Shown here piece by piece: positions 1 to 10,468 of a stretch of DNA of 64,000 bases. Location of the stretch: contig NC_022584.1 of the NCBI RefSeq assembly GCF_000479335.1, positions 1,302,001 to 1,366,000 on the forward strand, given 5' to 3'. The notes beneath the pieces are model-generated. The model did not search any database, was not told the DNA's origin, and saw nothing but the letters and a program-made list of their open reading frames with translations. The translations under genes and the position numbers were made by a program. The stretch comes from Streptococcus ilei (GTDB lineage Bacteria; Bacillota; Bacilli; Lactobacillales; Streptococcaceae). The stretch's first letter is position 1; each line of letters opens with the position of its first letter.

Positions 1-3000
1 AATCCAAAACAGACTCGGAGCTACTTACTGATACTGACTCACTAGTTGACACTGAATCAGATGCCGAAGCGGATACCAATTCAGAGGCTTGCTTACGTGA
101 AGTTGATTCAAATGTACTTGTTGAAACGGACTCGGAACTCAAGATAGATTCTGAGGCGCTTGCTGAAACCGATGTAGAATTCAAAACAGACTCTGAGCTA
201 CTTACCGATTCAGACTCACTGGTTGACACTGACTCCGAGGCTGAAGCGGACGTCAACTCAGATGCTTGCTTGTATGAAGTTGATTCAGAACTACTGATTG
301 AAACAGACTCGGAATTCAAGACTGAATCAGATGCACTTGCTGAAATCGACGCACTTGTTGATGCTGAAACGGAAACGCTGGTTGATACCGAAGTCAACTC
401 AGAGACTGAGGCTGATTGAAGTTCAGAAGATTCCATTTGAGCTACAGATGCTGAAGTACTTGTTGAGACTGATGCAATCGATTCTGACACAGACAGGGAA
501 CTACTTAATGACTCAGAAACGGTTTTCTCTGAAGTTGATAGAGAGCTGCTTACTGATTCCGAAACGGTTGCCTCTGATGCTGATACCGAAGCGCTTGTCG
601 ATGCTGAAGTAATTGACTCTGACACAGACAGGGAACTACTTAATGACTCAGAAGCGGTTTTCTCTGAAGTTGATAGAGAGCTGCTTACTGATTCCGAAAC
701 GGTTGCCTCTGATGCTGATACCGAAGCACTTGTCGATGCTGAAGTAATTGACTCTGACACAGACAGGGAACTACTTAATGACTCAGAAGCGGTTTTCTCT
801 GAAGCTGATAGAGAGCTACTTGATGACGCTGAAGTGATTGACTCCGATACAGACAGGGAGCCACTCACTGATTCAGAAGCGGTTTTCTCTGAAGCTGATA
901 AAGAGCTACTTGCCGATGCTGAAGCGATTGACTCTGATACAGATAAGGAACCACTTAATGATTCAGAAGCTGACTTCTCTGAGGCTGATAGAGAGCTACT
1001 TAATGATTCAGAAACGGCTACCTCTGATGCTGATAGAGAAGCACTTGCCGATGCTGAAGTGATGGACTCCGATACAGACAGAGATCCACTCACTGATTCA
1101 GAAACTAACTTCTCTGAGCCTGACAAGGAGCTACTTACCGATTCGGAAGCTAATGCCTCTGATGCCGATACCGAAGCACTTGTTGATGCTGAAGAAATCG
1201 ATTCTGATACAGACAACGATCCACTCTCTGATTCAGAAACTAACTTCTCTGAGGCTGACAAGGAGCTACTTACCGATGCTGAGGCAGAGACCTCTGAATC
1301 ATTCTGCAAATCAGACTGAGAAGAAGATAGCGATTGAGATTCGAGCACCTGTGAAATGGATAGGCTATCTGATGCTGAATCACTATTTGACATCGACTCA
1401 GATAAGGAGGTTGATTGACGAGCCGACAGAGAAACAGCTGCAGATAGAGATTGAGACTCTGAAGCAACTACTTGTGAGCTGCTTTCTGAGTAGGAAAGAC
1501 TATCTTGTGCTGACATCGAATGAGAAGCTGAATAACTGAGTGATTGAGATCGCAATTCAGAAGGAGTCATTCTTCGGTAATAGTAATTCACACTCTTCGA
1601 TGGCGAGTAACTCACCCCGGTCGAAACTGTATGATAAAACTTAGAAAATCCGTCAGCGCCTTGCAGTGATGCATCATCACCCACAATATGGCTACCACTC
1701 AGCTGTGCCTGCTTTTCTGGAGCGGAAGTATATGGTTTACGAAAAGAATATTCCTTACCCGTTTTTTCATCCGTATAGCTTACCTTCTCTGTCAAGGAGA
1801 ACCAACCTGAGATTTTTAACTTAAAGTTTTTTCCATCTGAAAAATCAGGAGTAACTGTAAGAGAATAATCTTCTTTCTTGCTTTTTACCTCTCGCGTCTC
1901 AAGATGTTCAAAGGTTTCATTCCAATGATCGTTTCTAAAGGCCTTTTCATACACTAAGGTATAATTTGCAAGATCAAATACTGTACCGTTATCTCCTTTG
2001 CGGTAATTCCATAGTTTAGAAGGATCCAAGACATAGTATTTTAAGGTATAATCACCATTTGGACTCGTTACTTCTCGGACAAGCTTAATATAGTGGTCTC
2101 TTGCCCCTCCTCGATAGGTTTCGACAGTCTGTTTCCCGACTTCACTAAGATCAAAGACACCAGACATCTTATTCTGATGATAGTCTACCAGTGGAACTTG
2201 CACAAATCCGTCCAATTGTCGAGCAGCTGAAGCTGTGTACTCCTGACCTTCAATACCAACCTGGGCATAAGAGGCCAAAACAGTTTCTCTACCATTCGGA
2301 ACGTAAGCTCCTTGCCGGAATTCTCCCTTGTCGTCAACGAGCTTGTAATAAGTGACGTGTTCAGCACTTCGTGATGGGACAATTGATGCTACGGTCGATG
2401 GTGCATAAATACCTACATTCTTAGGTTCTACCACATCATAAAGCTGATGGATCATAAACTTAGGAGTCTGGTAATCCACACTTTGCATCCGTATAACTCC
2501 AGGTTTCCCATCATCATAAATTGAGTAAGAAACCCTATATTGGCGGTTTGTATCTGAACCTGTTAATTCCTTTGGTAAATCAAATTCAACCACACTATTT
2601 GCTTTAACTGTTTGAGCAAAAACCTCCGTACCACTAGATTTTTTAACCAGACGGAAGTATACATCGAGACCTTTAGGAGTAGTTGAACCAATCGAGCTAC
2701 GGTCGACGGATAAGGTTGCATAATAATCCAGAGGGTCCGGCTTCACTCGATTAACGAAATCCCAAATAGCAAAGGTATAGCGCGTCACATCATGTTTCTC
2801 AGACAGAGACTTAAGAGTCACAGGATCGAGATTTATTACCGATTTATCTAAATTCGGATCCTTTTCTATGTCTTCATATTTCAAAGCAACGTCTTCTATG
2901 CTAGCCCCGTTTCGATCATCCAAATTAGGAGTGATATTGGACAACTCTTTAGAGTCTGTTACGATTTCATAAATCGGTGCCAACTGAGCTGCAATAGCAG

Positions 3001-3811
3001 GTTTGCCGTTTACACTGCTATTCCCCACAAAACCTGTCGCTTTCAGTACAAGCATCATTTCATCAACAGACTTATTTAACCGTTGACGTTGATCCACATA
3101 GGCTTGCATCGCCACATGTTCATTAAGCAACTGAGTACCAGTTGACAATTCTGTTTGTACCTTAGCAATCGCAACTGAGAGAGCTGTTTTCTGATCCGCA
3201 TCTGCAAGGTTTGAGGCATGATTTTCAGCCATCTGGGTCAATAAGGTAGCCTCTGACATATTCTGTTCCAGGATAGCCTTATCCGTTGCTCCTAGAACCG
3301 TTTCGGTCGTTTCCTCGTTTGACTCTGATGTCGTCAATGTTTCTGAAGTAGATTCACTCTGAGACACAGAAAGACTCTCAGATGTTTGCTCGCCTAAAGA
3401 GGCAGAAGAACTTGTCGATTCTAGACTTTCTTCTGACATTGATCTAGCATCAGATACAGAACCAATCACCAAGCTATTCGCTTCTGCTAAGGTTTCTTTC
3501 TGTAATTCAGAAGTTGTAGCCACATCAACACCTGCTTCATCCGCATAAGCCGTATTGATAATGGCGGTGGCACCAACAGTTGCTCCCGTCGCCAATAAGC
3601 CTTTCAGTACGAATTGACTTGTAGAACGGATCACATACCGCTCCTTATCTGACTTCGTTCCGACTGTTGTTTTCACTTCTCCACGAACAATTTTAAATAA
3701 ACCTAAGGTAGAATTTTCAGATCGAACCCAATGCTTCCCAGACTTGATTAACTTGAAACGAGTCGTTCGATCCAGCTCCCTAACTTTTCCATTCAAACGT
3801 TTAAATAACAT
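1..3811 (-). CDS. Serine-rich repeat glycoprotein adhesin, C-terminus beyond window
   Basis: The frame is open without interruption from an ATG at 3811 to the left edge, so about 1270 residues are visible and the C-terminus is missing. An AGGGGAT ribosome binding site lies 5 nt upstream of the ATG. The N-terminus has the long KxYKxGKxW-type signal (FKLIKSGKHW at about residues 20-29) used by substrates of the accessory SecA2/SecY2 system. Next come a short Ser-rich stretch (about residues 95-130), a non-repeat region (about 130-750) that should hold the ligand-binding folds, and then a Ser-x repeat domain (from about 755 to the edge). Fap1 and GspB have the same layout. Family knowledge: the repeats are O-glycosylated in the cytoplasm before export, and the protein mediates adhesion or fimbria formation. 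The export and glycosylation genes are not in the window. The part near residues 520-640 resembles a module of the giant adhesin at 15191-25027. Confidence 0.9.
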   Translation of the reverse strand, partial: MLFKRLNGKVRELDRTTRFKLIKSGKHWVRSENSTLGLFKIVRGEVKTTVGTKSDKERYVIRSTSQFVLKGLLATGATVGATAIINTAYADEAGVDVATTSELQKETLAEANSLVIGSVSDARSMSEESLESTSSSASLGEQTSESLSVSQSESTSETLTTSESNEETTETVLGATDKAILEQNMSEATLLTQMAENHASNLADADQKTALSVAIAKVQTELSTGTQLLNEHVAMQAYVDQRQRLNKSVDEMMLVLKATGFVGNSSVNGKPAIAAQLAPIYEIVTDSKELSNITPNLDDRNGASIEDVALKYEDIEKDPNLDKSVINLDPVTLKSLSEKHDVTRYTFAIWDFVNRVKPDPLDYYATLSVDRSSIGSTTPKGLDVYFRLVKKSSGTEVFAQTVKANSVVEFDLPKELTGSDTNRQYRVSYSIYDDGKPGVIRMQSVDYQTPKFMIHQLYDVVEPKNVGIYAPSTVASIVPSRSAEHVTYYKLVDDKGEFRQGAYVPNGRETVLASYAQVGIEGQEYTASAARQLDGFVQVPLVDYHQNKMSGVFDLSEVGKQTVETYRGGARDHYIKLVREVTSPNGDYTLKYYVLDPSKLWNYRKGDNGTVFDLANYTLVYEKAFRNDHWNETFEHLETREVKSKKEDYSLTVTPDFSDGKNFKLKISGWFSLTEKVSYTDEKTGKEYSFRKPYTSAPEKQAQLSGSHIVGDDASLQGADGFSKFYHTVSTGVSYSPSKSVNYYYRRMTPSELRSQSLSYSASHSMSAQDSLSYSESSSQVVASESQSLSAAVSLSARQSTSLSESMSNSDSASDSLSISQVLESQSLSSSQSDLQNDSEVSASASVSSSLSASEKLVSESESGSLSVSESISSASTSASVSASEALASESVSSSLSGSEKLVSESVSGSLSVSESITSASASASLSASEVAVSESLSSSLSASEKSASESLSGSLSVSESIASASASSSLSASEKTASESVSGSLSVSESITSASSSSSLSASEKTASESLSSSLSVSESITSASTSASVSASEATVSESVSSSLSTSEKTASESLSSSLSVSESITSASTSASVSASEATVSESVSSSLSTSEKTVSESLSSSLSVSESIASVSTSTSASVAQMESSELQSASVSELTSVSTSVSVSASTSASISASASDSVLNSESVSISSSESTSYKQASELTSASASESVSTSESESVSSSESVLNSTSVSASASESILSSESVSTSTFESTSRKQASELVSASASDSVSTSESVSVSSSESVLD

Positions 3812-3841
3812 GAATATCCCCTAAACATTATAGTCATTAAT

Positions 3842-3869
3842 ATTATACATCATTACTATACATATTCAA
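3842..3869 (-). promoter_or_regulatory. Promoter of the first serine-rich adhesin
   Basis: On the minus strand TATAAT (3847-3842) is preceded by TTGAAT (3869-3864) with a 16-bp spacer. Transcription would start about 24 nt before the ATG. Spacing and the ATGTATAAT core match the promoter of the neighbouring adhesin. Confidence 0.6.
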
Positions 3870-3969
3870 GTAATTTGAGGTAGATAACCATTCAATTTTC
3901 AAAAAATTTCCTTCCCAAAAGTAATTCCGTTTTCTTTTACTAAAATCCGTGAAATCTACTAGGGTAAAA

Positions 3970-4004
3970 TAGAAAAAAAGAACCTCAAAATGAGATTCTT
4001 TTGC
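3970..4004 (-). terminator. Rho-independent terminator after the second serine-rich adhesin
   Basis: On the minus strand AAGAATCTCA pairs imperfectly with TGAGGTTCTT around a short T loop and is followed by a T run. It separates the two adhesin genes into independent transcripts. Confidence 0.7.
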
Positions 4005-4050
4005 AGACACTTTGAATACTAGACGGATATTTTCCTATAAAGAAATGCCG

Positions 4051-7000
4051 TTATTCTTCCTCTTCTTTTTTACGGCGTCCCAATAGAGTTAGTCCAATGA
4101 AAGATGCAAGAGTAGCAAATAAGGTTGATGCTGTAGATTTCTTTTCACCAGTTACTGGAAGAACGGCTTTCGATGAGCTTTCTTTATTGGATAGGATCAC
4201 TGGGGTAGAAGAGGATAGGGACTGAATGAGCACTCCCGAAGTCCCACCAGAATGAGCTTCACTTGCTGAATCTAGCATTGAAACGGACTGAGAATGACTG
4301 ATTGACTCTGATTGTCTATGCGAGTTAAATGAGGACTCTAAAAGGGTTTCGCTTCTTGAGATCGAACCACTCAAGGATTCTGATGACGACTCGGTTAGAC
4401 TGAGTGAATCAGACTGACTGTTAGACCTAGACTCCGGTGTCGAAACAGACTCACTTGATGGAGCAGATTGACTCGAAGAACTCGAAATAGATTCTGAACT
4501 CCTTACAAACTCGGATTGAGAAGCCGACATAGATTCACTGGCGAAAATTGAGGTACTCATGAATTTAGAGACTGACTCTGATAACATAGCTGATGTCAGC
4601 TGGCTTGTCGACTCGGACTGGGAAGTTGAATCCGACTCTCTTGTAGAATCCAAGGTACTCAAAGAAATGGATTCTGATTCAGAACTACTTTCCGATTGAC
4701 TATCAAAGACAACTTGAGAAGCTGAAACACTTTGAGAGTCTAAAAGGGATTCTAAGATACTTGCCGACGCAGACTGACTGATCGACTCTGACTCAAAGGT
4801 CGAAACTGACTCACTTGCCGAAACCGAAGCACTCAAGGAGTCGGAGAATGATTCTGAGCTACTTGCCGATACCGACTGACTGATTGACTCAGATTGAGAA
4901 GTCGAGATAGACTCACTTGTGGAAGCAGAGGTACTCAAAGAGCCTGAGACTGAATCGGAACTACTTGCGGATATAGATTGACTGACTGACTCTGACTCAA
5001 AGGTCGAAATAGACTCACTGGCGGAAATCGAGGTGCTCAACGAGTCCGAGACTATTTCTGAGACACTTGCCGACGCAGACTGGCTTACCGACTCTGACTC
5101 AGAGGTCGAAACTGAATCACTGGCGGAAACAGAGGTACTTAAAGATTTCGAGACTGATTCGGAAACAATTGCCGATACCGACTGGCTGACCGACTCAGAT
5201 TGAGAAGTCGAGATATAATCACTTGTGGAAACAGAGGTACTCAACGAGTACGAGACTGAGTCTGAAAAACTTTCCGAGACTGACTGACTGATCGACTCTA
5301 ACTCAGAGGTCGAAACTGAATCACTGGTGGAAAGCGAGGTACTCAACGAGTACGAGACTAAGTCTGAAAAACTTTCCGAGACTGACTGACTGATCGACTC
5401 TGACTCAGAGATCAAAACTGAATCACTCGCGGAGACTGAGTTGGAGACACTTGCCGACGCAGACTGGCTGATCAACTCTGACTCAGAGGCCGAAACTGAC
5501 TCACTCGTGGAAACAGAGGTACTCATGGATTCGGTGACTGAGTCGGAGATACTTGCCGAGACTGACTGACTGATTGACTCGGACTCAGAGGTCGAAACTG
5601 AATCACTGGCGGAAATCGAGGTACTTAAAGATTCCGAGACTGATTCTGAAAAACTTGCCGATACCGACTGACTAATCGACTCGGACTCAGAGGTCGAAAC
5701 TGAATCACTTGCGGAAACAGAGGTACTCAACGAGTCTAAGACTGACCCTGAAACACTTACCGACGCAGACTGACTGATCGACTCTGACTCAGAGGTCGAA
5801 ACTGAATCACTCGTGGAAACAGAGGTACTTAAAGATTCTGAGACTGAGTTGGAGACACTTGCCGACGCAGACTGGCTGGTCGATTCTGATTGAGAAGTCG
5901 AAATTGACTCCCTGACAGAAACCGAGGTACTCAAGGAGTCCGAGACTGAGTCGGAAACACTTGCCGATAGCGACTGGCTTACCGACTCGGATTGAGAAGT
6001 CGAGATAGAATCACTTGTGGAAACAGAGGTACTTAAAGATTCTGAGACTGAGTCGGAGACACTTGCCGACGCAGACTGGCTTACCGACTCGGATTCTGAG
6101 GTCGAAACTGAAGCACTCGTGGAAACAGAGGTGCTCACGGATTCGGAGACTGACTCTGAAATACTTGCCGACGCAGACTGACTGATCGACTCTGACTCAG
6201 AGGTCGAAATTGACTCACTCGTGGAAACAGAGGTACTCAAAGATTTTGAACCACTTACAGATGTTGACTGACTCTCAGATACCACCACACTGACTGATGT
6301 AGACTCACTCTCTGAGGCCACAGCAGATTCTGAAAGTCTTTCTGATTCTAAAACACTCAAAGATTGAGATGCCGCTTTTGATACCGAGAGACTTGTAGAA
6401 AGCGAGGTGCTTTGAGAAGCGACGATTGATGTTGAAGCACTCTCCGATTCTGAATAGTTCTCAGACAAAGACTCTGATAACTTAGCCGATTGTGACCGCA
6501 TTTGAGAAGTACTTTGCGCTTCAGATACGCTCTGTGAATAACTCACCGAGAGCGACTGCGTTCGAGGATCCTCTGTCAAAGGCACCTTCACAGTATTAGA
6601 CGTATTATCCTTGAAGACAACCGTAATTTCTCCAGTTGCAGAGACTGAGTAGCTCTTAAAATCTTTAGACGCCAGTAGACGTGGATTTGCCTCCTTAAAT
6701 TTTTCCCAAACCTGCGCTTTTTCTGATTCTGTCAGATTGGTCAAATCGGTCACTTGAGTATTAGAAGTCACCGGAGTAATCGGATTTCGGATGCCATCAT
6801 TTTGAGGTAAGACTTTAATGCGGAAAGAACGGTCGAGGAACTGATTTCTAGAATTGGTAAAACGAACCGTGATTGTATAAGTTTTCCCAGGTTCGACAAC
6901 CTCTGTACCTCCGACTTTCCCTTCGATCAACATGGGAGCAAAAGGCGATTTCAAGGTTGCGTTGGGAACGAGAACCCCATCAACCCGTTCACTGTTGGGA

Positions 7001-7890
7001 GCATAGCCCATATAGGTGAGAATAACGCCACCATTCTGCTCTCTCACAATATATTGCAACTTAATCGAATCAGAATTATAAGCTGTGATCAGATGATTAT
7101 TTGCCGGACCACTCATGACAAATGGAGTACGAAATGCACTGTCCACTTCTAAGGCACTACCTGTACGCGGATCTCTCTTCCCTGATTGCTCTCTTAACAC
7201 AGCATTGACCAAGCGATTCCGAGCAGATTTCGCCTGAAGAAGAGTCACCTTTCCATCTTGATTCGGATCGGCTAATTGGTTACGGATCGTCTCTAGAGCT
7301 CCTTCCGCTTCCAACACAAGTCCTTCTCCATCCTTCAATTCTTTCGCTTGCTCTATATACGAATAAAGATCCCGGGCAATACTTTGAAGCTGTTTTTCCC
7401 GAGCAGGATCTGAGACGGCTACAGCCTTTTGATTCCCATTTGAAAGGACGCTAGCTTCCGTCATTGAAGTAGAGCGTACTTCTGAATGCGTCATGGACAA
7501 AGTAGTAGAAAGAGAGCCACTCTGTGAGTCTAATGGAGACCACTCGCTCGTAGACAGACTCGTCGTTGACGACTGTCCCACACTGCTCAGCACTAAGCTA
7601 TCTTTACCTACTACTCCCACTTCCGAAGCTATTTCTGACTGTAAAGTTGGACCTGCTAGCTCATCAGCATCCGTCGGATGCACGATTGACGTAGCACCCA
7701 TAATAGAACCAGTAGCAATCAAACCTTTTAAGGCTATAGATCTTGGCGCATCCATACTAGAATGATTGGAAACATCTCTTCCTTTTTTAGAGCGCAAAAA
7801 AGAAGCATTCGAACAGGCTACTCGAATCCAATGTTTTCCCGATTTCACTAATTTAAATCTCGTCACTCTATTCCATGTTTTTTTTAGCAA
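4051..7890 (-). CDS. Serine-rich repeat glycoprotein adhesin with LPVTG anchor
   Basis: 1279 residues. The start is a TTG at 7890 preceded by a purine-rich GAGGAG/AGAGGGG region; no ATG lies in frame nearby. [10 protein letters not shown] (about residues 12-21) marks the accessory-Sec signal. A non-repeat binding region (about 90-435) ends with a segment of the DLxNLTExEKAxVxExxKxANP type common as a spacer in wall proteins. A Ser-rich repeat domain (SxSxS, about 440-1215) follows, then LPVTGE (about 1244-1249), a hydrophobic segment and a charged tail for sortase anchoring. Family knowledge: such proteins are glycosylated on Ser/Thr and exported by SecA2/SecY2. It is a paralogue of the gene at 1-3811, but the non-repeat regions differ, which suggests different ligands. 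Confidence 0.92.
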   Translation of the reverse strand: MLKKTWNRVTRFKLVKSGKHWIRVACSNASFLRSKKGRDVSNHSSMDAPRSIALKGLIATGSIMGATSIVHPTDADELAGPTLQSEIASEVGVVGKDSLVLSSVGQSSTTSLSTSEWSPLDSQSGSLSTTLSMTHSEVRSTSMTEASVLSNGNQKAVAVSDPAREKQLQSIARDLYSYIEQAKELKDGEGLVLEAEGALETIRNQLADPNQDGKVTLLQAKSARNRLVNAVLREQSGKRDPRTGSALEVDSAFRTPFVMSGPANNHLITAYNSDSIKLQYIVREQNGGVILTYMGYAPNSERVDGVLVPNATLKSPFAPMLIEGKVGGTEVVEPGKTYTITVRFTNSRNQFLDRSFRIKVLPQNDGIRNPITPVTSNTQVTDLTNLTESEKAQVWEKFKEANPRLLASKDFKSYSVSATGEITVVFKDNTSNTVKVPLTEDPRTQSLSVSYSQSVSEAQSTSQMRSQSAKLSESLSENYSESESASTSIVASQSTSLSTSLSVSKAASQSLSVLESERLSESAVASESESTSVSVVVSESQSTSVSGSKSLSTSVSTSESISTSESESISQSASASISESVSESVSTSVSTSASVSTSESESVSQSASASVSDSVSESLSTSVSTSDSISTSQSESVSQSLSASVSDSVSDSLSTSVSVRESISTSQSESTSQSASASVSNSVSESLSTSVSTSDSVSTSESESISQSASVSVSGSVLDSLSTSVSASDSVSTSESESISQSVSASFSESVSESLSTSISASDSVSTSESESISQSVSASISDSVTESMSTSVSTSESVSASESELISQSASASVSNSVSASDSVLISESESISQSVSESFSDLVSYSLSTSLSTSDSVSTSELESISQSVSESFSDSVSYSLSTSVSTSDYISTSQSESVSQSVSAIVSESVSKSLSTSVSASDSVSTSESESVSQSASASVSEIVSDSLSTSISASESISTFESESVSQSISASSSDSVSGSLSTSASTSESISTSQSESISQSVSASSSESFSDSLSASVSASESVSTFESESISQSASASILESLLDSQSVSASQVVFDSQSESSSESESISLSTLDSTRESDSTSQSESTSQLTSAMLSESVSKFMSTSIFASESMSASQSEFVRSSESISSSSSQSAPSSESVSTPESRSNSQSDSLSLTESSSESLSGSISRSETLLESSFNSHRQSESISHSQSVSMLDSASEAHSGGTSGVLIQSLSSSTPVILSNKESSSKAVLPVTGEKKSTASTLFATLASFIGLTLLGRRKKEEEE

Positions 7891-7931
7891 GGTAAGGGTG
7901 CCCCTCTCTCCTCAAAAATTATTCTCTCTTG

Positions 7932-7959
7932 ATTATACATGATTGAATCCTATTTTCAA
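7932..7959 (-). promoter_or_regulatory. Promoter of the second serine-rich adhesin
   Basis: TTGAAA (7959-7954), 16-bp spacer and TATAAT (7937-7932) on the minus strand, about 40 nt upstream of the TTG start. Confidence 0.65.
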
Positions 7960-7991
7960 TCATTTTGGCTATATCTATGCTCTATCTCAGC

Positions 7992-8019
7992 AAAAAAAGC
8001 CATCGAATTGATGACTTTT
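7992..8019 (-). terminator. Terminator downstream of gltX
   Basis: On the minus strand AAAAGTCATC pairs with GATGGCTTTT around an AATTC loop and continues into a T run. Confidence 0.75.
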
Positions 8020-8053
8020 TAGAAATGAACAGCATATTTTCAAAAGTTGAATC

Positions 8054-9514
8054 CTATTTTGCAATTTCTTCCAACATTTTTTCAATGTGCTGGATAGATT
8101 TTTCACGACCAAGTAAGTAAATGGTATCTGGTAGTTCTGGTCCATGCATCTCCCCTGAAACAGCGATACGGATCGGCATGAAGAGATTTTTCCCTTTGAT
8201 ACCTGTTTCCTTTTGAACCGCTTTGATTTGTGGGAAGATATTTTCTACCACAAACTCTTCGTCTGACATAGCTTCAAGTTTTGCTTTAAAGGCTTCAAGT
8301 ACAGTCGGAACCGTTTCACCAGCCATGACTTCTCGCTCTGCTTCTGTCAATTCTGGGAAGTCTGAGAAGAAAAGGTCTGTCAATGGAACGATTTCGTCCA
8401 CTGACTTCATTTGTGGTTTATAGAGTTCTACCAATTTCTCAGCCTTGTCTGTCAAACGACCTGCTTCTTCAAGGAATGGTTTGGCCATTTCAAAGATAGT
8501 TGCCAAGTCAGCTCTCTTAATGTAGTCGTTGCTCATCCAGTCTAGTTTCTTCTGGTCGAAGGCTGCTGGAGACTTGCTAAGGCGATTTTCATCAAAGAGT
8601 TTGATCAGTTCTTCGCGAGAGAAAATCTCGTCCTCTCCACCAGGGTTCCAACCAAGAAGAGCAATAAAATTAAAGACTGCTTCTGGAAGGTAACCTTTCT
8701 TACGGTAATCTTCGATAAATTGAAGGGTATTGGTGTCACGTTTAGACAACTTCTTACCCGTTTCAGAGTTGATGATCAAAGTCATGTGACCAAACTCAGG
8801 TGCTTCCCATCCAAGCGCTTCATAAACCATGAGCTGTTTTGGTGTATTGGCAATGTGGTCATCTCCACGGATAACGTGAGAGATTTGCATATCGTGGTCA
8901 TCGATGACAACGGCAAAGTTGTAAGTTGGGTAGCCATCTTTCTTTTGGATAACCCAGTCACCACCAATATTGCCACCTTCAAACTCGATATCGCCTTTGA
9001 CCATATCATGCCACTTGTAGATACCTGACTCATTAACAGCTAAACGAACTGTAGGAACAATACCCGCCGCTTCACGTTCAGCGATATAAGCTGCTTTTTC
9101 TTCTTCGCTCATACCAAGGTATTCGTTGATGTAACGAGGTGTTTCACCTGCAGCTTCTTGACGTTCACGTTCCGCTGCCAACTCTTCTTCTGTTACATAA
9201 GACTTGTAGGCTTTTCCTTCAGCCAAGAGTTGGTCGATGTATTTTTGATAGAGTTCCAAACGCTCAGACTGGCGGTAGTTCTCATGCGTCTCAGGACTTT
9301 CATCCCAGTCCATGCCCAACCAACGAAGGTTTTCAAGTTGGGAACGTTCGCCGTCTTCCACATGGCGTTTACGGTCCGTATCTTCGATGCGGATGATAAA
9401 GGTTCCACCATGGTGGCGCGCATATAAGTAGTTAAACAATGCAGTACGGGCATTACCGATGTGTAGTAGTCCAGTTGGACTTGGTGCATAACGCACACGA
9501 ATATCTTTAGTCAC
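8054..9514 (-). CDS. gltX: Glutamyl-tRNA synthetase
   Basis: 486 residues, the usual length for bacterial GluRS. It charges tRNA-Glu, and in Gram-positives usually also tRNA-Gln, which is then amidated by GatCAB. The class I signatures are present: HIGN at residues 18-21, and KLSKR at 255-259 in place of KMSKS. The start is a GTG at 9514 with AGGAG 8 nt upstream. The C-terminal part is the helical anticodon-binding domain. The gene is monocistronic: its own extended -10 promoter lies upstream and a terminator downstream. Confidence 0.97.
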   Translation of the reverse strand: MTKDIRVRYAPSPTGLLHIGNARTALFNYLYARHHGGTFIIRIEDTDRKRHVEDGERSQLENLRWLGMDWDESPETHENYRQSERLELYQKYIDQLLAEGKAYKSYVTEEELAAERERQEAAGETPRYINEYLGMSEEEKAAYIAEREAAGIVPTVRLAVNESGIYKWHDMVKGDIEFEGGNIGGDWVIQKKDGYPTYNFAVVIDDHDMQISHVIRGDDHIANTPKQLMVYEALGWEAPEFGHMTLIINSETGKKLSKRDTNTLQFIEDYRKKGYLPEAVFNFIALLGWNPGGEDEIFSREELIKLFDENRLSKSPAAFDQKKLDWMSNDYIKRADLATIFEMAKPFLEEAGRLTDKAEKLVELYKPQMKSVDEIVPLTDLFFSDFPELTEAEREVMAGETVPTVLEAFKAKLEAMSDEEFVVENIFPQIKAVQKETGIKGKNLFMPIRIAVSGEMHGPELPDTIYLLGREKSIQHIEKMLEEIAK

Positions 9515-9582
9515 GTATATTTCTCCTAATTGTTCATTGATTCTGGGCTTCTCATCTAACTGGCCCAGGCACTTTTCACTCT

Positions 9583-9591
9583 ATTATAGCA
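9583..9591 (-). promoter_or_regulatory. Extended -10 promoter of gltX
   Basis: TGCTATAAT on the minus strand (9591-9583), about 70 nt upstream of the GTG start; no good -35 element is visible. Confidence 0.55.
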
Positions 9592-9612
9592 TATCTCCGA
9601 AGGAGTAGCTTC

Positions 9613-10395
9613 CTAATCGAGTCGTTCTTCTAGTTCAAAATCGATCGGCAGGGTTGCTAAGAAATGCTCCAACTCCCGCTCCCAATAAAACCATTCATGT
9701 TTTCCTGGCCCATGGCTATAGGTGATATCAAATCCGAGGTCCTTCAGATGATCCACAGCTGTATTGTTGGCCTCATACAGAGCATCTTGCTCTCCACACC
9801 AAGCCCATAAGACCGTCTTTTTATCTGAATACTTGTCCGCAATACTTTCCAAGGAGTAAGGACTCGTCGTCCAATCTTCTAGCTCTCCAAAGACCCCTTT
9901 CCAGTAAGCTGCACTTCCAAGGTCGGTGTCTGCCAGTTGACGCCCCTCAAAGCTAAGAGCACCAGAAAAGCTAGCAGCATGCGAGAAGCGATTGGTTTGA
10001 AGGGCCAGTTTGAAAGATCCATAGCCCCCCATCGATAGACCAGCGATAAAGGTCTTCTCTCGTTTCTTGGTCATATTGGGGAAGAAGCGTGCCAAGGTCT
10101 TAGGCAGTTCCTCTGCAATGGCTGTGTAGTAGGGATAACCATACTGAGTATCCGTATACCAACCATTATTGGTATTAGGCAAGACGACAATCAAATTGGT
10201 CGAACGTAGAATCCGTTCTACATTGGTCCGTTTCAACCAGGAGTACTGATTACCATTCATCCCATGAAGGAGATAGAGGACCGGGATATCTTGATCATCC
10301 GGATTTTTCACTCGAGACGCATCTGGATAGAGGACGTTGATCCCCCACTCCATTGCGAGCGCTTCTGAATAGTATTCAATCTGCATTACTGCCAT
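9613..10395 (-). CDS. estA: Tributyrin-type esterase (esterase D family)
   Basis: 260 residues, alpha/beta-hydrolase of the esterase D family. The nucleophile elbow is GLSMGG (residues 119-124, Ser121). HGMNG (44-48) fits the oxyanion region, and GKHEW near residue 234 supplies the likely catalytic His. It is predicted to hydrolyse short-chain acyl esters. The protein has no signal peptide. It lies 73 nt downstream of rnjB with a terminator-like hairpin between them; I recall the same pairing in S. pneumoniae. An ATG three codons into the gene is an alternative start. Confidence 0.88.
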   Translation of the reverse strand: MAVMQIEYYSEALAMEWGINVLYPDASRVKNPDDQDIPVLYLLHGMNGNQYSWLKRTNVERILRSTNLIVVLPNTNNGWYTDTQYGYPYYTAIAEELPKTLARFFPNMTKKREKTFIAGLSMGGYGSFKLALQTNRFSHAASFSGALSFEGRQLADTDLGSAAYWKGVFGELEDWTTSPYSLESIADKYSDKKTVLWAWCGEQDALYEANNTAVDHLKDLGFDITYSHGPGKHEWFYWERELEHFLATLPIDFELEERLD

Positions 10396-10431
10396 CTATC
10401 TTTCCTCACCATTTCTTTCTTCCTTGACAAG

Positions 10432-10453
10432 AAAAAGCCGACGATCGACTTTT
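10432..10453 (-). terminator. Terminator-like hairpin between rnjB and estA
   Basis: On the minus strand AAAAGTCGA pairs with TCGGCTTTT around a 3-nt loop, followed by T-rich sequence. It could lower estA expression relative to rnjB. Confidence 0.55.
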
Positions 10454-10468
10454 CCTCTTATGTTCATC

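Noticed and set aside
834-1319. Long plus-strand frame rich in Asp, Ser and Glu, similar to an SD-repeat protein
   Set aside because: It is the antisense of the serine-repeat codons of the first adhesin, which is open through the whole region; no plus-strand ribosome binding site or promoter.
4300-6500. Short regularly spaced repeats suggestive of a CRISPR array
   Set aside because: They are in-frame Ser-x codons without constant repeats and unique spacers, and no cas genes are present.
8720-9498. Several frames of 80-100 codons on both strands within gltX
   Set aside because: All lie inside the intact, full-length gltX and lack ribosome binding sites.
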